DNA of 64,000 bases from Sinisalibacter aestuarii (GTDB lineage: Bacteria > Pseudomonadota > Alphaproteobacteria > Rhodobacterales > Rhodobacteraceae), in the NCBI RefSeq assembly GCF_027923545.1, contig NZ_BROH01000010.1:1-64000 (forward strand). The letters run 5' to 3'. The notes under the pieces were generated by a model. The model was not told where the DNA came from, made no database searches, and was given only the letters and a program-made list of their open reading frames with translations. Positions 1-9,022 of this stretch are shown one piece after another. Position 1 is the first letter of the stretch. Every line of letters starts with the position of its first letter. The translations under genes were made by a program, and so were the position numbers.

Positions 1-479
1 ATCAGCTTGATCACGTTCCTGATCGACTGGTGCTCGTATTCCGCCCCGATATAGACCTGCGCCGCCATCGCCGCCGCGTTCATCCGCAGCCCGTCCTCGA
101 TATCCACCGCGACCGTCTCGTTCGACAACTCGCCAAGGATCGAATTGCCCCCCGAGGCGCGCAGAACCAGCGGCTTCTGCGTCGCCGGCGAGATCGACGA
201 GCGCATCACCCCCCGCGTCGCCATCAGCACATCGGCATATTCCGCAAGCGGCGCGATGTTCAGGTCGATCCGCTCAAGCCCCGTCGTCGGGCCCTGAAAA
301 TAGCCGTGGTCGAAGGCCAGCATCACCGTCCGCCCCGTCTTCGGATTGAAGATCCGGCTCAGCCGGTTCTTCATCCCCCAGTCCAGATGCGCGCTGCCCT
401 TCAGAAAAAAGCCATGCCCGTCCGCAGGCCGGTCCAGTCCAAAATCCTTGCCGTCCTTGATGTCGTCTAAATCCGCCAT
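1..479 (-). CDS. lsrF: LsrF, AI-2 thiolase (3' end outside window)
   Basis: N-terminal 159 residues of LsrF, the class I aldolase-fold enzyme that cleaves phosphorylated autoinducer-2 (3-hydroxy-2,4-pentadione-5-phosphate) by transferring an acetyl group to CoA. The start [14 protein letters not shown] is the near-invariant LsrF N-terminus. [20 protein letters not shown] and [10 protein letters not shown]-like segments follow. The reading frame is open to the left edge, so the gene is truncated by the window, not broken. It is the last visible gene of the lsrGEACDBF run, separated from lsrB by about 100 bases that contain a strong hairpin. Identity is very secure from the N-terminal signature and operon position. 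Confidence 0.95.
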   Translation of the reverse strand, partial: MADLDDIKDGKDFGLDRPADGHGFFLKGSAHLDWGMKNRLSRIFNPKTGRTVMLAFDHGYFQGPTTGLERIDLNIAPLAEYADVLMATRGVMRSSISPATQKPLVLRASGGNSILGELSNETVAVDIEDGLRMNAAAMAAQVYIGAEYEHQSIRNVIKL

Positions 480-542
480 CTTGTGTCCTTTCTCTAGAGC
501 AACGGTGAAACCGACGCGAAACGCGCCGGCCGCAAATGGGGT

Positions 543-569
543 GCCCGCCGCGGGTCAGGCGCGGCGGGC
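543..569 (-). terminator. Strong hairpin between lsrB and lsrF
   Basis: A perfect 10-bp GC stem (GCCCGCCGCG with its complement, 7-base loop) lies just after the lsrB stop and before lsrF. There is no T-tract, so it is more likely an RNA-stabilising or partial terminator hairpin that sets lsrB above lsrF levels than a full stop. Function is inferred. Confidence 0.5.
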
Positions 570-583
570 TGGGAGGTCACTGC

Positions 584-1618
584 TCAGAAATCGAAATTGT
601 CGATATTCTCAGCGGTGAACACGGTCCGTTCCGGCAGCAGGATGATGCCGTTGTTTTCGGCTTCGTAATCGTAGCCCTGCACCGAGTTCGGGCTGACTTC
701 GACAGTGCCGATGCCGGGAACCTCGATCTGATCGCCGACATTCCAGCTCGCGCCTTTCACCAGCTCGTTGGCAACGAAGACCGAGAGCTTGCCCTGCACG
801 ACCACGTCCCACAGGCCGAACTGGCCGACGGTGCCGGATTTCACGTATTGCCGCATGGTGTTCGGCGTCGAGAAGCCGGTGACGATGATCTTGCCGGCAA
901 GGCCGAGGTTTTCAGCCGCCTGAGCCGAACCCGGCAGCGCATTGGCGTCGGGGCAGATGATCGCGTCGAGATCGGGGTAGGTCTGATAGAGCGCGGTCGG
1001 CACCTGCACGGCTTTCTGGGCGTCCTGGTTGGAGAACTCGGTCGCCACGATTTCCCAGCTCGGATATTGCTCGGCGATGATCGCCTTGGCGACTTCAGCC
1101 CACTGGTTCTGGTCGGTCACGGTCGGCGACGAATAGTGGAAGGCCACTTTCTTCGGCGCGGTCGGATCGTCCATCTGGTCGGCCGTCATCTGCACCAGAA
1201 GCGCGCCAAGCTGTTCGGCGGTGCCCTGGTTGATGTAGTAGGAGCGGCATTCCGGGTTCACGTCCGAATCCCAGGTCAGCACTTTCACGCCCTTTTCCTG
1301 CGCGCGGTTCAGCGCTTCGCACAGACCGTCCGGCGAGAGCGACGAGATCGCGATCGCGTTGTAGCCCTGGTTGACGAAGTTGTTGATAAACTCGACCTGG
1401 CCCGACACCGAGGCTTCAGACGGGCCATCGTATTTCACTTCGATGCCAAGCTCTTCGCCCATGGCCATCGCGCCCTTGCCGCCGGATTCGAAGAAGCCGA
1501 CGCCGGTCAGTTTGGGAATGAACGCAACGCGCGCGTCCTGCGCTATGGCGGTGCCCGCCGACAGACCAATGGTCAGGGCCGCCGCGGCCAAACCGATCAT
1601 TCTGGTTCCGAGTTTCAT
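584..1618 (-). CDS. lsrB: LsrB, periplasmic AI-2 binding protein
   Basis: Substrate-binding protein of the Lsr ABC transporter, 344 residues, which captures furanosyl autoinducer-2 in the periplasm. A classic signal peptide ([10 protein letters not shown]...SAGTAIA, cleavage near residue 26) is followed by the periplasmic sugar-binding fold. The family hallmarks [13 protein letters not shown] and [18 protein letters not shown] near the N-terminus closely match known LsrB proteins, and [19 protein letters not shown] carries the expected ligand-contact Asp residues. It lies downstream of lsrD behind a small hairpin, an arrangement often used to raise binding-protein expression. A related rhamnose-type binding protein is the main alternative, but the lsr context makes LsrB the best call. 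Confidence 0.94.
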   Translation of the reverse strand: MKLGTRMIGLAAAALTIGLSAGTAIAQDARVAFIPKLTGVGFFESGGKGAMAMGEELGIEVKYDGPSEASVSGQVEFINNFVNQGYNAIAISSLSPDGLCEALNRAQEKGVKVLTWDSDVNPECRSYYINQGTAEQLGALLVQMTADQMDDPTAPKKVAFHYSSPTVTDQNQWAEVAKAIIAEQYPSWEIVATEFSNQDAQKAVQVPTALYQTYPDLDAIICPDANALPGSAQAAENLGLAGKIIVTGFSTPNTMRQYVKSGTVGQFGLWDVVVQGKLSVFVANELVKGASWNVGDQIEVPGIGTVEVSPNSVQGYDYEAENNGIILLPERTVFTAENIDNFDF

Positions 1619-1649
1619 TGTGGTTCCTCCACTTGAGTTAATCGTTGTT

Positions 1650-1667
1650 GCCGGGCCGTTTCCCGGC
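1650..1667 (-). other. Small hairpin between lsrD and lsrB
   Basis: GCCGGG and CCCGGC pair across a 6-base loop in the 72-base lsrD-lsrB gap. No T-run follows, so it is probably a stability or processing hairpin for the downstream lsrB message and not a terminator. Confidence 0.35.
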
Positions 1668-1690
1668 CTTCTCTCGCGGGCAGCCGGTGC

Positions 1691-2749
1691 TCACCCGCCG
1701 TTTTGTGTCATGGCCATCCGTTCGGTCTCGTATGCCGCCCGGTTGGCGCGTCTGGTGTTGAGGTTGGACATGCCGATCTTCAGCGCCACGGTGCCGATGA
1801 GCACGGCGCCGACGATGACCGGGACCACATCCGAGGTGATGCCGAGGGCAAGCAGGCCCTGGCGCAGATAGCCGAGCACGAGGCCGGCGAGGAAGGTGCC
1901 GAGCACCGAGCCCTGGCCGCCATAGATCGACGATCCGCCAAGCACCACCGCGGTGATGATGTTGAGCAGCGCCTCGGCCCCGAGGTCGGAGCGGGCATTG
2001 GTGAAATAGGCGGTCAGCACCAGCCCGGCGGCGGCAGCGGCGAACCCGTTCAGCGCGTAGACCGTCACCAGCGTCCGCTTGACCGGCACGCCGGTGAAGC
2101 GCGCCACATCCATGCTCACGCCGATCAGGTAGAGAAAGCGGCCAAACCGGGTGCGGTGCATCAGCCAGGTGGCGACGGCGGCGATCACCGCTGTCACGAT
2201 CAGGGGCATCGGCACCCAGCCGATCCCGCCGGTGCCGATCCAGGTGAAGCTTTTCGGCAGCCCGGTGATGCCCTCGTATTGATAGGCCTCGAAGCCGCCC
2301 GCCCCGGCCACGCTGAAACCCATCATGTCGAGCAGCGTCGGCAGGCCGGTGGCGACACCGGCATAGAAGAACAGCATGGCCAGCGTGATGACGAGCGGGT
2401 TCACATCCGTCTCGGCGATCACCGTGCCGTTGAAGGCCCCGGCAAGCGCGCCCACGCCCAGCGCCAGCACCACGGCCAGCCCGATCGGCACACCGGCGAC
2501 GAAGGCCAGCCCCAGCACGATCGAGGCAAGCCCCATGATCGACACGCCGGAAATGTCGATACCGCCGGTCATGATCACCAGGGTGAGGCCCACCGCGGCG
2601 ATGATCACGTGCACGAAATCGCTGGTCGAGAACAGCAGGTTCTCGATGTTGAGGAAGGCGGGGTTGATCAGGCCGAGCACCACCAGTTCGAGCACCAGCG
2701 CGACGGCGAGCATGAATTCCCAGCTCTTGTACCAGGTTGCGGATTTCAT
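1691..2749 (-). CDS. lsrD: LsrD, AI-2 ABC transporter permease
   Basis: Inner-membrane permease, 352 residues, of the BPD_transp_2 (ribose/AI-2) family. The start MKSATWYKSWEFMLAVALVL overlaps the lsrC stop by 4 bases (ATGA), which implies translational coupling; the open frame extends much further upstream but that part is an antisense-like shadow of lsrC. About nine to ten hydrophobic segments are visible, with the family motif ILTAVVLGGSSIYGGQG (read as NIITAVVLGGSSIYGGQGS) near residue 260. It pairs with LsrC to form the channel and is powered by LsrA. The distinction from LsrC rests on order and on the start sequence. Confidence 0.92.
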   Translation of the reverse strand: MKSATWYKSWEFMLAVALVLELVVLGLINPAFLNIENLLFSTSDFVHVIIAAVGLTLVIMTGGIDISGVSIMGLASIVLGLAFVAGVPIGLAVVLALGVGALAGAFNGTVIAETDVNPLVITLAMLFFYAGVATGLPTLLDMMGFSVAGAGGFEAYQYEGITGLPKSFTWIGTGGIGWVPMPLIVTAVIAAVATWLMHRTRFGRFLYLIGVSMDVARFTGVPVKRTLVTVYALNGFAAAAAGLVLTAYFTNARSDLGAEALLNIITAVVLGGSSIYGGQGSVLGTFLAGLVLGYLRQGLLALGITSDVVPVIVGAVLIGTVALKIGMSNLNTRRANRAAYETERMAMTQNGG

Positions 2750-3765
2750 GAGCGCGCCTCCATCGGCTGGCCAGGCTCGGCATCCTGCTCGGCGCGGCGC
2801 ATTTCGGCGGCGCGCGCGGCGAGCTGGCGGTTGCGCACGGTGCGGCGGATCAGATAGTCGAAGACCACGACGGCGAGCAGCACCGCCCCGGCCACGGCGT
2901 TGTTCCACGAGCCCGGCACCTTGAGGAAAATCATCATCGAATCGACCGCCGTCAGGAACAGCGCGCCGATGACCGCCGACCAGATCGAGCCGGTGCCGCC
3001 CATCAGGCTCACCCCGCCCAGCACCACGGCGGCGATGGCCTTGAGTTCCTGGCCATTGCCCGTCTGCATCGGAACAAAGCCGATCTGGCCGACGAAGACG
3101 ATAGCCGCCGCACCGGCGAAGACACCCGAGAGCGAAAACGCGGCGATCCGGGTGGCGGTGACGTTGATGCCGAGCAGATAGGCGCCATCGGCATTGTCGC
3201 CCACCGCATAGAAGTTGCGCGCCGGTTTGATCTTCCACAGCAGAACGGCGACGACGATCACCAGAATGGCCACGGCCCAGACCATCAGCGGCACGTTGAG
3301 ATAGCGGGTGACGGCGAAGGACTTGATGCTTTGCGGGATCGACTCGATCCAGCTTCCGCCGGTCAGCACCCGCATGAAGCCGCGATAGGCCCCCAGCGTG
3401 CCCAGCGTCATGATGATCGGCGGAATGCCGATGATCGCCACGCCGATCCCGTTGATGAAGCCGCCGACAAAGCCGGTGAGCAGCGCCAGCAGCATGGAAA
3501 GCGGAAGCGGAATTCCGGCATTCAGCGCAAAGCCGAAGATCACCGCGGCGAGGCCCGCAATCGCGCCCACCGACACGTCGATGCCGCGGGTCTGGACCAC
3601 GAACATCTGGCCGATGGCGATCAGCATCAGGAACAGCGAGGAGTTGACGATGTTGATCAGCGTGAACGGGTAGAGCACGGCCTTGTTGACCGTGGCGACG
3701 GAGAGGATCATCACGATCAGAAGGACGAGAACGAGGAACTCGCGGCTCTTGAAGATCTTCATCAT
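2746..3765 (-). CDS. lsrC: LsrC, AI-2 ABC transporter permease
   Basis: Second inner-membrane permease of the Lsr importer, 339 residues. The start MMKIFKSREFLVLVLLIVMI overlaps the lsrA stop by 4 bases. The permease motif AVVLGGVSLMGGTGSI lies near residue 260, and multiple transmembrane stretches run throughout. The cytoplasmic C-terminal tail is charged (RRTVRNRQLAARAAEMRRAE). Together with LsrD it forms the heterodimeric membrane domain. The neighbours (lsrA upstream, lsrD downstream, both with 4-base overlaps) support one transcription unit. Confidence 0.92.
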   Translation of the reverse strand: MMKIFKSREFLVLVLLIVMILSVATVNKAVLYPFTLINIVNSSLFLMLIAIGQMFVVQTRGIDVSVGAIAGLAAVIFGFALNAGIPLPLSMLLALLTGFVGGFINGIGVAIIGIPPIIMTLGTLGAYRGFMRVLTGGSWIESIPQSIKSFAVTRYLNVPLMVWAVAILVIVVAVLLWKIKPARNFYAVGDNADGAYLLGINVTATRIAAFSLSGVFAGAAAIVFVGQIGFVPMQTGNGQELKAIAAVVLGGVSLMGGTGSIWSAVIGALFLTAVDSMMIFLKVPGSWNNAVAGAVLLAVVVFDYLIRRTVRNRQLAARAAEMRRAEQDAEPGQPMEARS

Positions 3766-5270
3766 GCCGAAACACCCCCGTGAACGTCGAAGGTGGCGGC
3801 GGAGATCTGATCCACGCCGCAGGCGCCCCCGGCCAGCTCGGTCAGGCGGCCACGCTTCATGATCATCACCCGGTCGCTCACCTCGGCGATCTCGCCCACT
3901 TCGGACGAGATCACCACGACGCCGACGCCGTTCGCGGTCAGATCGCGGATGATGCGGTAGACGTCCTGGCGCGCGCGGGCGTCGATGCCGCGGGTCGGTT
4001 CGTCGAGGATGATGACGCGCGGCTCGGGGGCCAGCGTCTTGGCCAGCACGATCTTTTGCTGGTTGCCGCCCGAAAGCGTGCGCGCCACCTGCCCGGCGGA
4101 GGAAACCTTGATCCGCAGCCGGTCGATGAAGCTGTGCGCCAGATCGCGCTCGGCGCGGTGCGACATGTAGCGCGCGCCGCGCAGCGAAAGCAGCGAAGCC
4201 GAAATGGTCTGCCCGCAACCCGCTTCAAGAAAGATGCCATGAGCATGGCGGTCTTCCGGCACATAGGCCAGGCCCATTTCCTGGCTGATCTGCGGCGAAC
4301 GTTTCGGCGCCGGTTGGCCGGCGATGATCACCTCGCCGGTGGCATCGGTGTCGATGCCGTAGATCGCTTCGGCAAACTCGGTGCGCCCGGAGCCGACCAC
4401 GCCGGAAATACCCACCACCTCGCCGGGATAGACCTTGAAGGTCACATCGCGGAAGGTCTGGCCGGACAGGCCGTTCACCTCCAGAACCGGCGCATCGTCA
4501 TGTGCCTTGGCAGCCATTTCGGCGGCGGCGGCGGCGGGGGCTTTGAAATCCTCGGGCAGCATCGCGTCCACCAGCATCTCGGCGTTCAGCTCCGAGGCCG
4601 GGGCCGACAGCACGAAATGGCCGTCGCGCAGCACGCTGATCGTATCCGACAGCTCCAGCACCTCATTCAGCCGGTGCGAGATGAACAGAATGCCGATGCC
4701 CTGCGCGGTCAGCCGCGCGATCTGCCCGGCAAGGCTCGCCACCTCGCGCCGGGTGAGCGACGAGGTCGGCTCGTCGAGGATCAGCACCCGCGCATTGCGC
4801 ATCAGCCCGCGCACGATCTCGACGAGCTGCTGATTGGCAATCGAAAGCTCGCCGCCCGGCGCGGTGAAATCCACGTTCAGCCCGATCTCGCCCGCCAGGT
4901 CCCGCGCCTTCTGCTCGTTCGCGGCCACATCGCCGGCAAGCCCGGTGGTGAGGTTCTCCATGATCGAGAGGTTCGGAAAGATATGCGGCTCCTGCGGCAC
5001 CATGTAGATGCCTTTGGCATGGGCCTCGGAGGGGCGCGAAAGCACCGCGGCCACGCCACCGATCTCGATGGTTCCGGCGGTGGGCTGATAGGCGCCCGAG
5101 ATGATCTTGACGATGGTCGACTTGCCCGAGCCGTTGCCGCCCAGAAGGGCATGGACCTGGCCGGGGTGAATCTCGAAGTCGATGCCGCGCAGCACGGTCA
5201 CGCTCTCGAACAGCTTCCAGATGCCGCGCAGCGCCACGAGGGGCGTGGTTTTTGCAGTGTCAGCCGGCAT
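3762..5270 (-). CDS. lsrA: LsrA, AI-2 ABC transporter ATPase (two ABC domains)
   Basis: Duplicated sugar-type ABC ATPase of 502 residues energising AI-2 import. The N-terminal domain carries Walker A LLGGNGSGKST (about residue 43) and Walker B VLILDEPTSSL with a degenerate signature (LSIANQQLVEI). The C-terminal domain has a reduced Walker A (GVVGSGRTE), a canonical signature LSGGNQQKIVLAK and Walker B VIILDEPTRGID. This asymmetric pattern is normal for RbsA/LsrA proteins. It overlaps the epimerase-like gene upstream by 11 bases and lsrC downstream by 4, so the operon is tightly coupled. A ribose or xylose ATPase would look similar; the context decides. Confidence 0.92.
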   Translation of the reverse strand: MPADTAKTTPLVALRGIWKLFESVTVLRGIDFEIHPGQVHALLGGNGSGKSTIVKIISGAYQPTAGTIEIGGVAAVLSRPSEAHAKGIYMVPQEPHIFPNLSIMENLTTGLAGDVAANEQKARDLAGEIGLNVDFTAPGGELSIANQQLVEIVRGLMRNARVLILDEPTSSLTRREVASLAGQIARLTAQGIGILFISHRLNEVLELSDTISVLRDGHFVLSAPASELNAEMLVDAMLPEDFKAPAAAAAEMAAKAHDDAPVLEVNGLSGQTFRDVTFKVYPGEVVGISGVVGSGRTEFAEAIYGIDTDATGEVIIAGQPAPKRSPQISQEMGLAYVPEDRHAHGIFLEAGCGQTISASLLSLRGARYMSHRAERDLAHSFIDRLRIKVSSAGQVARTLSGGNQQKIVLAKTLAPEPRVIILDEPTRGIDARARQDVYRIIRDLTANGVGVVVISSEVGEIAEVSDRVMIMKRGRLTELAGGACGVDQISAATFDVHGGVSA

Positions 5271-5970
5271 GGGCGGCCTCCATGGCGGCGCTCAGATGCC
5301 CAAAGGCGGCGGCAGGATCGGACGCGCCGAAGATCGCGCTGCCCGATACGATCAGATCGGCGCCGGACGCGGCAGCGGTGTCGATGGTGGCGGCGGTAAC
5401 CCCGCCGTCGATCGCCATCACCGGGCGCGCCGGCGCGGCCATCGCGGCAATCGCGCGCAGCCGCTCGCCGGCGCGCTCCAGATCGGCGGGCGCGCCGTCG
5501 CGCGGATCGAGCGCGAGGACAAGGATCAGATCGGGCCCGAGCGCGAGCAGCGGCGCAAGCGCCTCCGGCGGCGTGCCCGGCATCACGCCCAGCCCGGCCA
5601 GGATCGGCCGGCCAAGCCGCGACGAGGCCGCGCGCACCGCCAGCAGCGCCTCTTCGGCGGTGGGCGCCTCGGCATGAACAGTGATGATGTCGGCACCGGC
5701 ATCGGCAAAGCCGTCCACATGGGCGGCGGGATCGGCGACCATCAGATGCACATCGCGCAGCATCCCCGCTCCCAGCGCCTTCACAAAGCCGGGGCCGCCG
5801 GTGAGGCCGGGGACGAAAACGCCATCCATCACGTCGAAATGCAGCACCTTGCCGCCATAGCCCTGCAGCGCCGCAACGGCACCTTCGAGTTGCCCGAGGG
5901 GCGCGGCGAAAATGCCGGCGCTGATGCCGCGGCAGCGGTTACGGAGGCTGTCGGTCGACACGTTGGTCAT
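5260..5970 (-). CDS. lsrE: LsrE-like ribulose-phosphate 3-epimerase family protein
   Basis: TIM-barrel protein of 236 residues in the ribulose-5-phosphate 3-epimerase family. The metal-binding signature LHFDVMDGVFVPGLTGGPGF is present, as are VHAEAPT, AIDGGVT and the phosphate-binding SGSAIFG near the C-terminus. Salmonella lsr operons carry a comparable gene called lsrE whose exact role is unsettled; by position this is its counterpart. I chose the MTNVSTDSL start, since the longer frame would begin inside the lsrG end. It overlaps lsrA by 11 bases. It may act on phosphorylated AI-2 products or on a pentose phosphate; the sequence does not say which. Confidence 0.8.
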   Translation of the reverse strand: MTNVSTDSLRNRCRGISAGIFAAPLGQLEGAVAALQGYGGKVLHFDVMDGVFVPGLTGGPGFVKALGAGMLRDVHLMVADPAAHVDGFADAGADIITVHAEAPTAEEALLAVRAASSRLGRPILAGLGVMPGTPPEALAPLLALGPDLILVLALDPRDGAPADLERAGERLRAIAAMAAPARPVMAIDGGVTAATIDTAAASGADLIVSGSAIFGASDPAAAFGHLSAAMEAAHAG

Positions 5971-5974
5971 CGGC

Positions 5975-6295
5975 TTACGCTCCGGCCAGGGCCGCCGCAT
6001 GATCGGGCATGACCATGCGGAAATAATCCTTCTCGCGGGTGCCCGTCGTCATCAGCTCGGCGAGGCCCTCCACGGTCTTCCTGTAATGTTCGGTCTTGCG
6101 GTGTTCATCCACGGCGGCCTCGCTCTCGAAGGCTTCGTAGATCACGAAGTGATGGTCGTCTTCGGGGTCCTGCAGCACGTCGAAGCGGTAATTGCCCGGC
6201 TCGGCGCGGGTGCCGTCGAAGTTCACCCGGAACACATCGAGAAAATCCTGGATCCGCCCCGGTTTGATCCTGATGTGGACGAGTTGCACAAACAT
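5975..6295 (-). CDS. lsrG: LsrG, phospho-AI-2 isomerase
   Basis: 106-residue ferredoxin-like fold protein of the antibiotic-biosynthesis-monooxygenase superfamily. LsrG isomerises phospho-AI-2 (P-DPD) so that LsrF can cleave it. The start MFVQLVHIRIKPGRIQDFLDVF, the YRFDVLQDPEDDHHFVIYEAF core and the TEHY motif match the family. It is the first gene of the minus-strand operon, so its upstream region (6296-6506) holds the operon promoter shared divergently with lsrR. Having lsrG first instead of last differs from the enterobacterial order. Confidence 0.9.
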   Translation of the reverse strand: MFVQLVHIRIKPGRIQDFLDVFRVNFDGTRAEPGNYRFDVLQDPEDDHHFVIYEAFESEAAVDEHRKTEHYRKTVEGLAELMTTGTREKDYFRMVMPDHAAALAGA

Positions 6296-6363
6296 CGGTC
6301 GCCTCCCCTTCCCGCAACGTCAACGCAACCTGGACCCGAGTCCGGTCACTGTTCATATGCTTC

Positions 6364-6392
6364 ATCGAAAAACATTTGAACACACCTGTCAA
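6364..6392 (-). promoter_or_regulatory. Candidate promoter of the lsrGEACDBF operon
   Basis: On the minus strand TTGACA (6387-6392) is followed after 17 bases by TTCGAT (6364-6369), about 70 bases before the lsrG start. The -35 is a perfect match and the -10 is weak, which suits an activator- or repressor-controlled promoter. LsrR presumably binds in this intergenic region. Seen by eye only. Confidence 0.45.
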
Positions 6393-6452
6393 CAGAATTG
6401 CGTAGGAATGCGGCGATATGCCCGCCAAATCAGCAGGGTTTGTCTGAGTGTA

Positions 6453-6481
6453 TTGACACACAGCCTTACAAATGATCGTAT
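6453..6481 (+). promoter_or_regulatory. Candidate promoter of lsrRK
   Basis: TTGACA (6453-6458) lies 17 bases from TCGTAT (6476-6481), 25 bases ahead of the lsrR ATG. It mirrors the minus-strand promoter: both are a perfect -35, a 17-base spacer and a weak -10. The two -35 boxes are about 60 bases apart, leaving room for a shared LsrR site. Confidence 0.45.
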
Positions 6482-6506
6482 CCCGGCGAATGACCGAGAT
6501 CCGACC

Positions 6507-7457
6507 ATGACCCAGCAATTCCGGACCGAAGAGCTGCCCGATACCGACGAGATCGAGCAGATCACCCGCGCCGCCTGGCACTATTACAACGATGGGCTGA
6601 CACAGAATCAGATCGCCGAAATCCTCGGGGTCTCACGCATCAAGGTCTCGCGCCTGCTCGAAAAGGGCCGCCAGACCGGCCTGATCGAACTGCGGATCAA
6701 TTCCCCCTATGGCGGCTGCCTGACGCTGCAGCAGGAACTGGCCGACGCGTTCGGCCTGGCCGATGCGCGGGTGGTGCCGGCCTTCGACGAAGCGCCGGTC
6801 ACGCCCCGGATCGGGCGGGCGGCGGCGAGCTTTCTGGTGCAGAAGCTCGAGCCGAACGACCTGCTCGCCATCGGCTGGGGCGAGGCGACGACCAGCACCC
6901 TGCGCTACATGGCCCCGGTCTTTCCCAACAGCAACATTTCGCTGGTCAGCCTCACCGGCGGCGTCTCGGCCTATATCGGCAATACCGGGCTCTACGGGCC
7001 GCAGAACAACGCCCATCTGATCCCCACGCCGCTGCGCGTCTCGTCGCCGGAACTGGCCGAGATGCTGCGCATCGAACCCTATGTGCGCCATGTGCTCGAC
7101 ATGGCCGCCACCGCCCGGATCGCGCTGATCGGCGTCGGCTCGGTGTCGAACACCGCCACGCTGGTGCGCTACGGCTATTGCACCAGCGCCGAGGTGGAGC
7201 TGTTCGCCCGGCGCGGCGCGGTGGGCGATGTGCTGGGCTACTTCTACGATGCCGACGGCCATATCCTCGATCTCGACCTGCACCGTCATGTCGTCGCGGT
7301 GCGGCCGGACGATATGCGCCGGATTCCCAACGTCGCCGCCGCTGCCGCCGGCCCGCAGAAGATCGAGGCCATCCTCGGGCTGCTGCGCGGGCGGCTGGCC
7401 AACATCCTGGTGACCGACGAAACAACGGCACGGGAGCTTTTGAGGAGGAAGGGATGA
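6507..7457 (+). CDS. lsrR: LsrR, SorC-family repressor of lsr genes
   Basis: SorC/DeoR-type transcriptional regulator of 316 residues. An N-terminal helix-turn-helix (TQNQIAEILGVSRIKVSRLL, about residues 32-51) precedes a sugar-phosphate-binding domain with ISLVSLTGGVSAYIGNTG and IGVGSVSNTATLVRYG. In characterised systems LsrR represses lsr transcription until it binds phospho-AI-2 made by LsrK. The ATG at 6507 was preferred because the longer upstream frame would cross the divergent promoters. The stop overlaps the lsrK start (ATGA), so regulator and kinase are co-translated. Confidence 0.92.
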   Translation: MTQQFRTEELPDTDEIEQITRAAWHYYNDGLTQNQIAEILGVSRIKVSRLLEKGRQTGLIELRINSPYGGCLTLQQELADAFGLADARVVPAFDEAPVTPRIGRAAASFLVQKLEPNDLLAIGWGEATTSTLRYMAPVFPNSNISLVSLTGGVSAYIGNTGLYGPQNNAHLIPTPLRVSSPELAEMLRIEPYVRHVLDMAATARIALIGVGSVSNTATLVRYGYCTSAEVELFARRGAVGDVLGYFYDADGHILDLDLHRHVVAVRPDDMRRIPNVAAAAAGPQKIEAILGLLRGRLANILVTDETTARELLRRKG

Positions 7458-9019
7458 GCACGCATCTGCTTGTTCTCGACGCGGGCACCGGAAGCGTCCG
7501 CGCCGTGGTGTTCGACCGTGACGGCCGCCAGATCGGCGTGAGCCAGGAGGAATGGACGCATCTGCCCGAAGCGGGCGTGCCCGGCTCGATGGCCTTCGAC
7601 GTGGCGGGCGGTTGGGCACGGGTGAAGCGGGTCATCGCCGGGGCGCTCAAGGCTTGCGGGCTGACCGGCAAGGATATCGCCGCGATCAGCTCGACCTCGA
7701 TGCGCGAGGCGATCGTGCTCTATGGCGATGACGGGCGCGAGGTCTGGGCCTGCGCCAATGTCGACAGCCGCGCCTCGGCGGAGGTGGCGGAGCTGCGCAC
7801 GCGCTCGGCGGATTACGAGCGCCGCTTCTACGAGGTGAGCGGCGAGACCTTCGCGCTCGGCGCCCTGCCCCGGCTGACATGGCTGCAAAAGCACCGGCCC
7901 GACCTGTTTGCGCAGGTCCGCTCGATCTCGATGGTGAATGACTGGATCGCCGCGCGGATGACCGGCGAAATCACCGTCGAGCCCACCAACGGCTCGACCA
8001 ACGGGCTGATGGACCTCGCCCGGCGCGACTGGTCGGACGAGCTGATCTCGCTGGCCGGGCTGGACCGGGCGATGTTCCCCCGCGTGGTGGAGCCGGGCAC
8101 GGCGATCGGCACCGTCACCCGCGCGGCGGCGGACGAGACCGGGCTTGCCGAGGGCACGCCGGTGGTGGCGGGCGGCGGCGACGTGCAGCTTGGCTCGGTC
8201 GGGCTCGGCGTGCTGGATCTGGGCGATGCGGCGGTGCTCGGCGGCACCTTCTGGCAGCAGGTGGTCAACATCCCGCCCGGCTCGGTCGACAAGACGATGC
8301 GGCTGCGCGTCAATTCCGCCGCCGTGCCGCAGATGAACCAGGCCGAGGCGATCAGCTTCTTCGTCGGCCTCACCGCGCGCTGGTTCCGCGATGCCTTCTG
8401 CCAGGAGGAAATCCGCAAGGCCGCTGAGCAGGGCCGCGATGCCTATGAGCTGATGGAAGACCTCGCAATGGAAGTGCCCGCGGGCGCACACGGGATTATC
8501 CCGGTGTTTTCCGACGCGATGGATTTCGGCAACTGGTATCACGCCGCGCCCTCGTTCCTGAACCTCTCGATTGATCCCGCCATCGCCAACAAGGGCTCGA
8601 TGTTCCGCGCGATCCAGGAAAACGCCGCCATCGTCGCCGCGATCAACCTCGCGCGGGTCGAGGAATTCGCCGGCGTCGGCGGCTCCGGCGCGCTGATCCT
8701 TGCCGGCGGCGCCTCCAAGGGGCGGCTCTGGCCGCAGATCGTGGCCGATGTGACCGGACGGCAGATCCGCATCCCCAGGGTGCGCGAGGCCACGGCGCTT
8801 GGCGGCGCGGCGGCGGCGGCCACCGGCATCGGCCAGTTCGCCAACCTGCCCGAAGCGGGCCGCACCTTCGTGGAATGGGACCGCACGGTGGAGCCGAACC
8901 CGGCCAACCGTGGGGTTTACGACGAGGCGCGGGAGCGCTGGCAGGTGGCCTATGCGGCACAGAAGGCGCTGGTGGATGAGGGCGTCACCACCTCGATGTG
9001 GCGCGCGCCCGGCACCTGA
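7454..9019 (+). CDS. lsrK: LsrK, AI-2 kinase
   Basis: FGGY-family carbohydrate kinase of 521 residues. It phosphorylates incoming AI-2 in the cytoplasm, trapping it and generating the LsrR inducer. The N-terminal phosphate-binding loop VLDAGTGSVRAVVFDRDG (about residues 5-22), the ATPase-fold segment VVAGGGDVQLGSVGLGV and the C-terminal FGGY motif ILAGGASKGRLWPQI are all present. It starts within the lsrR stop codon with a good ribosome-binding site (GAGGAGG upstream). It converges on the Rrf2 regulator gene with only 3 bases between stops. Confidence 0.93.
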   Translation: MSTHLLVLDAGTGSVRAVVFDRDGRQIGVSQEEWTHLPEAGVPGSMAFDVAGGWARVKRVIAGALKACGLTGKDIAAISSTSMREAIVLYGDDGREVWACANVDSRASAEVAELRTRSADYERRFYEVSGETFALGALPRLTWLQKHRPDLFAQVRSISMVNDWIAARMTGEITVEPTNGSTNGLMDLARRDWSDELISLAGLDRAMFPRVVEPGTAIGTVTRAAADETGLAEGTPVVAGGGDVQLGSVGLGVLDLGDAAVLGGTFWQQVVNIPPGSVDKTMRLRVNSAAVPQMNQAEAISFFVGLTARWFRDAFCQEEIRKAAEQGRDAYELMEDLAMEVPAGAHGIIPVFSDAMDFGNWYHAAPSFLNLSIDPAIANKGSMFRAIQENAAIVAAINLARVEEFAGVGGSGALILAGGASKGRLWPQIVADVTGRQIRIPRVREATALGGAAAAATGIGQFANLPEAGRTFVEWDRTVEPNPANRGVYDEARERWQVAYAAQKALVDEGVTTSMWRAPGT

Positions 9020-9022
9020 TCT

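Noticed and set aside
536-1636. Long antisense open frame opposite lsrB
   Set aside because: High-GC codon bias opens mirror frames. It has no recognisable domain and lies fully over a clear gene.
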